Part shown: positions 1 to 7,624 of the stretch, in pieces | Numbering within the stretch: the stretch's first letter is position 1 | Layout: each line of letters begins with the position of its first letter | Source: Bacteroidota bacterium | GTDB taxonomy: Bacteria > Bacteroidota > Bacteroidia > Bacteroidales > JACABE01 | DNA length: 64,000 nt | Reading direction: 5' to 3' | Assembly: GCA_026391675.1 (NCBI GenBank) | Contig: JAPLDQ010000012.1 | Location: 1 to 64,000 of the forward strand | The notes under the pieces: model-generated | Seen by the model: only the letters and a program-made list of their open reading frames with translations | What the model was told of the DNA's origin: nothing | The model's database searches: none | Made by a program: the position numbers and the translations under genes

Positions 1-1
1 C

Positions 2-127
2 GAAATATTACAGGTGTTAGGTATATCTCTGCTTGACAAAACTCCTGTAAAAGAGCTGTTTACAAATATAGATTACAAAGATGTCAAAGAACTGAATTAT
101 AATCAACTGTCAATCAGTTTGATTTAA
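2..127 (+). mobile_element. 3' end of a probable IS4-like transposase gene (partial)
   Basis: An open frame enters from the left edge and stops with TAA at 125-127. It gives about 41 residues, including the stretches ISLLDKTPVKELF and KELNYNQL. From memory of the family, such tails (an SLFDKTP-like motif, then an NQL motif just before the stop) are typical of IS4-type DDE transposases in Bacteroidota. Only the C-terminus is present, so the catalytic residues lie outside the window. The frame overlaps the opposite-strand gene that ends at 110, so the insertion element probably ends close to 127-135. No terminal inverted repeat can be defined from one end alone. Confidence 0.6.
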
Positions 128-1540
128 GTGGACACTAATGATATTGCCTAATGAATAAGCATCTACCCCAACATTAACATTTACGGTAACTGTCCATATT
201 TTTGTGGTTGTACCATTTTGCGCTGTAACGGTGAATTGTTTTGGAGCTGTGAAGTTTTGAGCTACACCACTTGCAGGATTGACAGTTGCACCGGTTGATA
301 AAGTAATAGTTGGCACCAATGCTGTAACGGCTGTACCAAATGGCACATTAATGGTTACTGTTGCTGCAGTGCTGTTAACAACGGAGCTTCCAACCTGGTT
401 AGGAGTGGTAAATGTAAGTATTTCTGCAGCACTGCTTAAAGGACTTGCGTTATTCGTATATTTCAATATACCGTTTAAAGTTGTAGCATAATTACCTACC
501 CAACCATGATTAAGATCAGAAAAACCAACACCCAGACACTGGATATTCGTTCCGGCAGTTGGTTGTAATAAAGCATTGGTAAAATCCGTAAAGCTTGCGC
601 CGTCATTATTACTGTATGAAACGCCTTTGAGAGTGGAATAAGGAGAAGATGCTACCAGCATATTACCTGAATAAGGGACATAAGTCATGGCATATTGATA
701 GAAAGTACCGGTTGGTGCATATGTTGTCCACGTTACACCACCATCTGTGCTTTGTTTCCAGGTTAATGCTGTACCACCTGTAAGTATACCTGCAGCAATA
801 ATTTTACCTGTACCAGTAATATATATTTTCCCTGTAGTTATTGCTGTGAAAGGAGCAGTAGTTGTAATTGCCCAGTTTACGCCATAATTAGTAGTCTTAT
901 AAACTCTTCCCATATTGGTGATAAAAACAGCAGTACCACCTTCCAGTTTTGCAGCACATTCATAACCATTATATCCGAATTCACCGGATATTGGTACTGT
1001 AACATTTGCAGCTAAAGTTGGTGTCCAGGTAGTTCCACCATCAGTAGTATAATAAATATCAAATTTCCCTGCAACAGGATCTCCATAACAGAAACCATTA
1101 TTGGCATCCCAGAATAAAACACCATCAGCAAAAGTTGTAGATCCGGTATTCATAACACCGGTTACTAATGACCAGTTGGCACCGCCATCAGTTGTTTTCC
1201 AGAAAGAAGCAACACTGCTGACAGTATCCATTGCTACTGCAAATGCTTTGTTGTATGAAACGGCAGTTAATACATTTGGAAATACAGTAGTTCCAAAACC
1301 ATTATAGGTTCCTGCAGTCCAGGTGGTTCCACCATTCTGTGTCCTGGAAATTGCTTTAATACGATTTGTAGTACTTGAACCATTAAAACCATTTACCCAT
1401 ACAACATTTGAATCAACCACAGATACCTGGTCAACACCGGTAGAAGTACCGGGCATATTGGTATTTTGCTGTGTCCATGTTTGTGCATTCATACTAAAAG
1501 CAAATAGTATGAAAAGCGAAAAGAATAAGATTTTTCTCAT
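110..1540 (-). CDS. Secreted BNR/beta-propeller-like protein with DUF5018-like C-terminal domain, probably truncated by an IS
   Basis: 476 residues. A signal peptide (about 1-19, ending SMNAQ) is followed by repeated T-x-D-G-G-x-x-W blades at about 70, 116, 167 and 266, as in BNR/photosynthesis-stability-type beta propellers. Residues about 365-455 resemble a DUF5018-type beta-sandwich (FGTAVTALVPTITLSTGATV). Proteins of this kind in Bacteroidota usually end in a type IX secretion sorting domain that opens with a YPNP-like motif. Here the chain reaches NIISV and stops after six more residues (HLNQTD), exactly where the IS tail lies on the other strand. I infer that the sorting domain was lost and the protein is probably not anchored normally. 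A TAnnTTTG box lies 30 bp upstream. Confidence 0.7.
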   Translation of the reverse strand: MRKILFFSLFILFAFSMNAQTWTQQNTNMPGTSTGVDQVSVVDSNVVWVNGFNGSSTTNRIKAISRTQNGGTTWTAGTYNGFGTTVFPNVLTAVSYNKAFAVAMDTVSSVASFWKTTDGGANWSLVTGVMNTGSTTFADGVLFWDANNGFCYGDPVAGKFDIYYTTDGGTTWTPTLAANVTVPISGEFGYNGYECAAKLEGGTAVFITNMGRVYKTTNYGVNWAITTTAPFTAITTGKIYITGTGKIIAAGILTGGTALTWKQSTDGGVTWTTYAPTGTFYQYAMTYVPYSGNMLVASSPYSTLKGVSYSNNDGASFTDFTNALLQPTAGTNIQCLGVGFSDLNHGWVGNYATTLNGILKYTNNASPLSSAAEILTFTTPNQVGSSVVNSTAATVTINVPFGTAVTALVPTITLSTGATVNPASGVAQNFTAPKQFTVTAQNGTTTKIWTVTVNVNVGVDAYSLGNIISVHLNQTD

Positions 1541-1568
1541 ATTAAGTTAGTTTTTGATAAATAATCTA

Positions 1569-1576
1569 CAAATATA
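1569..1576 (-). promoter_or_regulatory. -7 box (TATATTTG) for the BNR-like gene
   Basis: Read on the minus strand the sequence is TATATTTG, a full match to the Bacteroidota -7 consensus TAnnTTTG, 29-36 bp before the ATG at 1540. No clear -33 TTTG is seen at the usual distance. Confidence 0.5.
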
Positions 1577-1616
1577 AGTAATAAAAAATATGAAGTAAAG
1601 AAAAACACCAAAATCT

Positions 1617-4073
1617 TTATAACGCTAAGCACATTGTCCATTTAAATGCCCAGTTATCCATAACTTTAGGGAGTTGATAAGCACCAAAACGGTAATAAAC
1701 ACCTATACCCATGCCGTAAAAATTCAGATTCAATAAATTATTTATACACAAACCTGATTCCAGATAAATTTTATCCGGTGATTTTAAATTCATATAACGG
1801 TGACTGACTGAATTATCTAAACTGCCGGTCAATGCATTTGTCAATACTACAACTTCCGGTTTAAAATTATTGTGCCTGTACAAAAGAAATCCGAAACTAT
1901 GCCTGAACATCATTGAAACATATCGATTCGTTGCAAATTCATTGAAGCGCATAGTATTGAATGAGTTTGGAATATCAAAGTAAGCATCATTATATCCTGC
2001 TCTGCTTCCAAATTGCAGGTTATAAGGCAGGTTATTATCTGCATATCCCGCATTAGCTGTAAATGTGGTTTTTCCTAAGTAGTTTGAATAAAAACTCTTT
2101 TGTATTTTAATTTCAACTTTCTGATAATCATATTCACCATCCAGAAAATTCCTGAATCCTTTGGTGTAATTCAGCCAGATTACCGGATAATTATTAGGAA
2201 CAGGAATAAGTCTGAATTTAACTTTCATAAACTTTTCTTTGTAAGCATATCGCATACTCAACTGTAAATCAGCATAATTAAACTGATTAACCAATAAAGT
2301 TGCTGCATCTTGTTTTATTGCAAATTCATAGTTATACAATGCTGTTTTCATGGTTTTCACCAAAGCTAAATTTATCTGCAAATATCTTAATGTCCGGAAT
2401 GAAACAGCAACAGATGATTTCTCTGTATTGTCGAAAAGTCTGGCGAAAAATTCGCGGTAATTGTCATCGAAAAGTGATTTCTTTTCATTAATAAACTGAG
2501 AACTTCCGCTTTCAGTTATATCATTTGAGTAAGCTATCTTAAGTTGTAAATCCCATGGCCTGTAGAAGATATAAGCAGCATCGCCACCATATTTATGGGC
2601 TTTATCACCAAAACCATAGCCCCAATAACCACCGAACGTAAATTTATCAGAAAGTTTTTCGCTTGTATGCATGCCCAAACCCAGTCTTAGTTTTTCATAT
2701 TCATTATATTTCAGAAACTTATCTATTTCAATATCAATAATACCCCAGGGGATTTTATTATTCATCAAAGCCTGTATTACATTCAGTTTCTTATCAAAAT
2801 TCATCACCTCACCTATACTATCGACAACATGATAGGTTTTTAATTCCTTTTTTGATAAAGAATCAATACGGTGGAGGTTCCAGAAGATTTCTGATTGTAA
2901 ATTAGCACTGTCTTTAATTTCCATTTCAATAATATTGAAAGTCTTTTTAGAAATCTCCGGTTTTAAGTTGATTTCATTCAAATAGCCACGTGCATCGAAA
3001 ATAAATGGATATGGAAATTGCTTCAGTTGAACTGATAAAATGGTATTCAACTGTACGGGAAACCATTGCTTTCCATCAATAAGCTGATATTTCTGCTGTA
3101 TGGTAATTTCAACATTAAGATCTTTTTTTTGCAATGAAGCAGGATGGGCCGTGGCATTTTCTATAGCCCAATGGAAATTATTGATATAGAGCAATCCTTT
3201 AAGCCCTTCAAAATTAGTTTTGGATTTTGGATGGTATGAAATGATGAATGTTGTATCCCTGTTATTATCAGCATAAATGGTATCTTCTATCTGGTAAAAA
3301 TATTTGGATGTACAGCCATTGCTTATTGGATTAACATAATTTTTATCAAAAATTGTAAACCTTTCGTTATAAAATGAAAAAGACTGTAATTGTGAACCAA
3401 CGAATGTAAATATCGGATTTTTGAAACCCGAGACCCTTGAAGCCACCACTTCTTCATAGTTTTTATCGGGTTGCAGGAATTTCCTTTTTGTAACACTTTC
3501 CATCAAAAACAAATGGATGGAATCAAAAACTTCTTTCATTTCCAGCGCTGCACTGTCAATGCGGCTGGTATCATTTTTCGCCCTGTCGGTAAAGGCATTA
3601 ATTACAGTATCCGTTTTAGAAGTACATATCAGTTTATTATATGAAGTATAACTAAATGATTGCTGTTTCTCAGGATTATTGAGATCCCTGTTTGCCAATA
3701 CATTGCGAATTATACGATGGGCGGGGTTTTCGCCTGCAACTATAGTAACTTCAGCAAGTTGAAATTGTTTTTCCTTTAACTTAATGACTAGATTGCTTTT
3801 ATTTTCGCTGATAATTATAATTTTGGTTTCGTAACCAACATAGGTGAGTTTGATGCTTGTAATGGTTTCGTTATGTTTCAGCGTAAATTTCCCATCAATA
3901 TCTGTTGATGTACCTTTAGCAGTGTTATTTACTGCAATATTAACAAAGGGCAAAGCTGCACCGGTAGTGGCATTGATTACTTTTCCGGTGATAGAATATG
4001 GCTGAGCTATTGTTATAAAAGTAAAGGAAAAAGATACAATTACTAAAATTATATAATTTCTAAATTTATACAT
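1617..4073 (-). CDS. DUF5686 family outer-membrane protein with carboxypeptidase-like regulatory domain
   Basis: 818 residues. A signal peptide (1-23) is followed by a CarbopepD_reg-type beta-sandwich at about 24-105 (ITGKVINATTGAALPFVNI, then GTSTDIDGKF). The rest matches the DUF5686 layout: a long central region and a C-terminal part rich in alternating aromatic strands, as expected for an outer-membrane beta barrel, ending AFKWTMCLAL. Function of the family is unknown; TonB-receptor-like surface roles have been suggested. The ATG directly follows the TAA of the fic gene (TAAATG), so the two are almost certainly one transcript with translational coupling. Usual family length is about 800-850 residues, so this copy looks intact. 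Confidence 0.85.
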   Translation of the reverse strand: MYKFRNYIILVIVSFSFTFITIAQPYSITGKVINATTGAALPFVNIAVNNTAKGTSTDIDGKFTLKHNETITSIKLTYVGYETKIIIISENKSNLVIKLKEKQFQLAEVTIVAGENPAHRIIRNVLANRDLNNPEKQQSFSYTSYNKLICTSKTDTVINAFTDRAKNDTSRIDSAALEMKEVFDSIHLFLMESVTKRKFLQPDKNYEEVVASRVSGFKNPIFTFVGSQLQSFSFYNERFTIFDKNYVNPISNGCTSKYFYQIEDTIYADNNRDTTFIISYHPKSKTNFEGLKGLLYINNFHWAIENATAHPASLQKKDLNVEITIQQKYQLIDGKQWFPVQLNTILSVQLKQFPYPFIFDARGYLNEINLKPEISKKTFNIIEMEIKDSANLQSEIFWNLHRIDSLSKKELKTYHVVDSIGEVMNFDKKLNVIQALMNNKIPWGIIDIEIDKFLKYNEYEKLRLGLGMHTSEKLSDKFTFGGYWGYGFGDKAHKYGGDAAYIFYRPWDLQLKIAYSNDITESGSSQFINEKKSLFDDNYREFFARLFDNTEKSSVAVSFRTLRYLQINLALVKTMKTALYNYEFAIKQDAATLLVNQFNYADLQLSMRYAYKEKFMKVKFRLIPVPNNYPVIWLNYTKGFRNFLDGEYDYQKVEIKIQKSFYSNYLGKTTFTANAGYADNNLPYNLQFGSRAGYNDAYFDIPNSFNTMRFNEFATNRYVSMMFRHSFGFLLYRHNNFKPEVVVLTNALTGSLDNSVSHRYMNLKSPDKIYLESGLCINNLLNLNFYGMGIGVYYRFGAYQLPKVMDNWAFKWTMCLAL

Positions 4074-5150
4074 TTACCTTTTTGTTAAAATATCAAACAA
4101 TGGCTGATTTATATAATAATTTGCGTTTCCGAGTTTTTCTTTTCGTAAAATTCCGTCTTCTGCAAGTTTATTCAGATAGTTTGCAGCGGTGAGCCTTGAT
4201 ACATTCAAATCGTTTACAATAAATTCTATTTTGGTATATGGGTGTTTAAACAAATTATTCAGCAAATCCTGACTGTAAAATTTATAGTTAGCTCTGATTT
4301 TATGTTTAAAATCAAGCATTAAATCACGAATTTCGGTAATCAGACTTATGGTTTCCATTGAAGTTTCTTCCACTCCTTTTATCATAAATAATATCCATTC
4401 TTCCCAGTTATTCTTATCCCTTACTTCCTGAAGCAGACGGTAATAATCTGTCTTATTACGGATAATATAACTGCTTAAATAAAGAATAGGCAGATTCTGT
4501 AATCCTGCAAGTATCAAATATAATATATTAATTATCCTGCCGGTTCTGCCATTACCATCATAAAAAGGATGTATGCTTTCAAACTGATAATGCATTATAG
4601 CCATTTTAACCAGAACGTCATAATTGCTAATTTCTTTGTTATTTATAAAGTTTTCTAAATTTGACATTAAACGTTTTATATCATTATAATCCTGTGGTGG
4701 TGTATATATTGTTTGTCCTGTTATAGCGCTCTTTAGTGTTGTACCCGGTAATTTTCTAAATCCTGCATCATTGCTCTCCAGTACTTCCTGAATTTGAAGT
4801 ATAATATTGTTTGTCAATAATCGTTTACTTTTAATCAATTCAAAACCCTTTTTCAAAGCCGAAATGTAATTTTGTACTTCTTTTGCATTTAACGATTTGA
4901 AGTTATCAAAATGAAGTGAGGATTTATACAAATCATCATGCGTGGTAATAATATTTTCGATGGCAGAACTATCTTTCGCTTCCTGTAATCCCAGTGTATT
5001 TATTAAAATATTTTGATTAGGGATATTAAAAGCAATTCCTTTCAATTCAGCTAAGGCAGCATGAGCTGAAGGTAAGCTTTTAAGCACTCTTGTAGTTTCA
5101 AGTTCCATTGCTAATGGAAGCTCTTTTAGCACCCATTTATCATTCTTCAT
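4074..5150 (-). CDS. Fic family protein (AMPylator type) with C-terminal winged helix
   Basis: 358 residues from the chosen ATG at 5150. Residues 194-205 are HPFYDGNGRTGR, a perfect Fic active-site motif; members transfer AMP from ATP to target side chains. An N-terminal inhibitory motif S-x-x-x-E-N sits at 61-66 (SSAIEN), the class II autoinhibited arrangement. Residues about 300-350 (TKIEFIVNDLNVSRLTAANYLNKL) look like a winged helix, which suggests DNA binding and autoregulation. The frame is open 25 codons further upstream, but a -7 box at 5178-5185 and a large palindrome lie within that stretch, so the 5150 start is preferred. The gene ends TAA directly against the ATG of the DUF5686 gene. 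Confidence 0.88.
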   Translation of the reverse strand: MKNDKWVLKELPLAMELETTRVLKSLPSAHAALAELKGIAFNIPNQNILINTLGLQEAKDSSAIENIITTHDDLYKSSLHFDNFKSLNAKEVQNYISALKKGFELIKSKRLLTNNIILQIQEVLESNDAGFRKLPGTTLKSAITGQTIYTPPQDYNDIKRLMSNLENFINNKEISNYDVLVKMAIMHYQFESIHPFYDGNGRTGRIINILYLILAGLQNLPILYLSSYIIRNKTDYYRLLQEVRDKNNWEEWILFMIKGVEETSMETISLITEIRDLMLDFKHKIRANYKFYSQDLLNNLFKHPYTKIEFIVNDLNVSRLTAANYLNKLAEDGILRKEKLGNANYYINQPLFDILTKR

Positions 5151-5152
5151 AA

Positions 5153-5206
5153 TGTATAGATTTTTTGATTTTCTATACAAAGATAATTCTTTTTGTATAG
5201 AAAATC
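5153..5206 (-). promoter_or_regulatory. Palindromic operator and promoter of the fic-DUF5686 operon
   Basis: GATTTTCTATACAAA (5167-5181) and TTTGTATAGAAAATC (5192-5206) form a perfect 15-bp inverted repeat with a 10-bp spacer. A third half-site TGTATAG lies at 5153-5159. The three 7-bp half-sites start at 5153, 5173 and 5194, spaced 20-21 bp, about two helical turns. On the minus strand TATCTTTG (complement of 5178-5185), a perfect -7 box, overlaps the left arm and spacer. A protein bound here would block the polymerase; the winged helix of the Fic protein itself is the natural candidate (inference). Confidence 0.75.
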
Positions 5207-5285
5207 GATTTTTCTTTACATACAAGATGAAATATATATAGTTTTTTTATTAATCTATGCTTATTAATAGTGCCAGATAAGAATT

Positions 5286-5981
5286 TTACACTGCAAAATA
5301 GCTTTCCAGTTGCTTAAGTGTATTTTCGTTGGTAATTAAATCATGTACAATAAGACCCTTTTCAAGGACAACAATACGTTCGCATACCTCGGTTACATGC
5401 ATTAAGTCATGGCTCGAAATAAGCATGGTAACTTCTTGCTTTGCCTTCAATTCGTGCAATATCCTTTTCAGCCGGATCTGGCTGCTAGGGTCCAGATTGG
5501 TAAAAGGTTCATCCAGAACCAATACTTCCGGATTGCCCATTAATGCAGCAATGATGCCTATTTTTTTCTGATTTCCTTTTGAGAAATCGCGGATATATTT
5601 CTTTTGTCCCAATATTTCTTCATTGAAAAAATCAGCATACTCGCTTAAAAATGCTGAAATATCACCTTTCGACATATTGTGGAGTTTGCCAATAAAATTA
5701 AAATATTCCTCTGCGGTAAGGAAATCAATTAAAAATGCTTCATCCAGATAAGAACCTGTATATTGTTTCCAGGCTTCATTTCCTTTAACATTCATCCCTT
5801 GTGAAAAGACTTCACCACCATTGGCTCTGATTAAATCAAGTATCAGTCTGAAAAATGTTGTTTTTCCTGCACCATTATTGCCAACCAATCCAAAGCTTTC
5901 ACCTTTGGCTATATTTAAATTATTGATATTTAAAACACAAACACCATTGTATATTTTTGTGAGATTATTTACTGTAATCAT
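5286..5981 (-). CDS. ABC transporter ATP-binding protein
   Basis: 231 residues. Walker A GNNGAGKT at 34-41, signature FSKGN at 132-136, Walker B VLVLDEP at 152-158 and an H-loop His at 191 are all present, so the ATPase should be active. It lies 26 bp downstream of the DUF5687 membrane gene on the same strand, and the two should form an ABC exporter-like pair. The substrate cannot be told from the sequence. The short length, without extra domains, fits a dimeric ATPase serving a separate permease. Confidence 0.9.
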   Translation of the reverse strand: MITVNNLTKIYNGVCVLNINNLNIAKGESFGLVGNNGAGKTTFFRLILDLIRANGGEVFSQGMNVKGNEAWKQYTGSYLDEAFLIDFLTAEEYFNFIGKLHNMSKGDISAFLSEYADFFNEEILGQKKYIRDFSKGNQKKIGIIAALMGNPEVLVLDEPFTNLDPSSQIRLKRILHELKAKQEVTMLISSHDLMHVTEVCERIVVLEKGLIVHDLITNENTLKQLESYFAV

Positions 5982-6007
5982 GATTTATATTTTTTATAAT
6001 TAAAAAT

Positions 6008-7489
6008 TTAACGTTGTCTGAAACCTTCAGCCATAATGTATTTCTTTTGATAAAATCGTTTGAGAATCAATTTTTGAATGGGTTTATTCAATGCTATCCC
6101 TAACAAACCAATACCAGATAATACAATTAATCCTAACTGTGGCATTCCCAGCAATGAAAAAGGGAGGTAAATCAAAACAGGTAATACCATCATAGGAAGC
6201 ACAATAATAAAATTGGACATTCCCACTCCCTGATAATTAAATTTGGCACTTTTGCTTAAGTCAAGATATTTTTTATTGTTCATGGCAAAATAAAGCACCA
6301 GATTCAAATTAAAACCAAGGTTAAACAAAAAACAGGCTGTATTGATATACAATAACTTAATATCAAAAAATAAATAAGGAATGGTAAGCAGAAAAGAAAT
6401 AACAGTAACAGTTGCCAGCAAAGTATATTTTGCCTGAAAATATTTCTGAAAATCAAAGCTTTTGGTAATCAATGCATCAAAATAACTGCTTTCCCAGCTA
6501 ATCAGGTAATTCCCGTAAGACATCATAAAACCACCGCTGATGAATATGCCAACAAAAATAAGCAGGCCTCCCAGCGTATTATAATGTGGCGATGGATAAA
6601 AGAAGAAACCATACAACAAAAATAAGGGCGTCATATAAATAATGGATTTTGGACGTTTATTACGGGTCATTAATTTTATTTCAAGATTCATCAATTCACC
6701 AATTACGCCAAAGCGGTTAAAAAAACTGATGCCGGAAGTGCTCACAACTTTTTTAGTTGAATTTTTACTGACTTCTTCAAGATAAGCTGCATCTTTAAGG
6801 AAACTGAAATTAATATAATATATAGCTGCAAAAGCCATTATAGGAAATATAATCAGGTAGGGATGTATAATAATGGATGTAAATATTTTTTCTGAAATAG
6901 CTTTAAGCGAAAAAATATGATAACGGTCTAGCAATATCAATGAAAGCAATATTAATCCAAGGCCAACAGCTATCAATGGTTTACTGCCAAACTGGCGTTT
7001 TACATAAGTAATGATATAGTTATCGAAAAACACAATAAAAAACAACATAATCAACCAGAGAATGGCAAGCCCGAAACTATAATTTGATGTTACTGATATT
7101 AAGGCAAAGGGTATAAAAATGACAAAATAAGCATAGTTTAAAGGATTCACCAATGAACGTCCCAATAAGTAATGCATAAGACCTGACCTTTTTACCGGAA
7201 GATGTAAATAAGGCTGAATGCTCAAAGTAGGTAAATTTTGTCCTAAAAATCTAACAATCAGATCAATTCCCATAAAATACAACAGAAAACTATTGAATTT
7301 ATTCACAGGATTTTCATCAGGAAAAATCTCCATTAATATTTTATCTGCAAAAATTCCCAAAAAGAGAAAATTCAGCACAAAATAGAAGATAAAAATGCCC
7401 ATTATTATATTCATTGCGAGGTTTTTCTGCCAAATGGAAGACCTCAGCGATTCCTTCCATTTGTTCTGATAAAGCAACTTATAAATCAT
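6008..7489 (-). CDS. DUF5687 family multi-pass membrane protein, putative ABC permease
   Basis: 493 residues with roughly ten to twelve hydrophobic segments (for example NIIMGIFIFYFVLNFLFLG near the N-terminus, IAVGLGLILLSLILL and LPMMVLPVLIYLPFSL). The pattern matches DUF5687, a Bacteroidota family usually encoded beside an ABC ATPase, as here. It is the upstream gene of the pair and probably the membrane half of the transporter. Cytoplasmic loops are short and basic (TRNKRPKS). No signal peptide or soluble domain is seen. Substrate unknown. Confidence 0.82.
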   Translation of the reverse strand: MIYKLLYQNKWKESLRSSIWQKNLAMNIIMGIFIFYFVLNFLFLGIFADKILMEIFPDENPVNKFNSFLLYFMGIDLIVRFLGQNLPTLSIQPYLHLPVKRSGLMHYLLGRSLVNPLNYAYFVIFIPFALISVTSNYSFGLAILWLIMLFFIVFFDNYIITYVKRQFGSKPLIAVGLGLILLSLILLDRYHIFSLKAISEKIFTSIIIHPYLIIFPIMAFAAIYYINFSFLKDAAYLEEVSKNSTKKVVSTSGISFFNRFGVIGELMNLEIKLMTRNKRPKSIIYMTPLFLLYGFFFYPSPHYNTLGGLLIFVGIFISGGFMMSYGNYLISWESSYFDALITKSFDFQKYFQAKYTLLATVTVISFLLTIPYLFFDIKLLYINTACFLFNLGFNLNLVLYFAMNNKKYLDLSKSAKFNYQGVGMSNFIIVLPMMVLPVLIYLPFSLLGMPQLGLIVLSGIGLLGIALNKPIQKLILKRFYQKKYIMAEGFRQR

Positions 7490-7624
7490 AGATTTGAGTT
7501 TTCAAGATTTAAGGACGAAATTATAATAATTTATCAAATTTTATTAAAAAAATTAGTTGAAAGGATTATTTTACCTGTTAAAACAGGGCTTTTTACATGA
7601 CATCCAATAAGAATATCAGGCATT

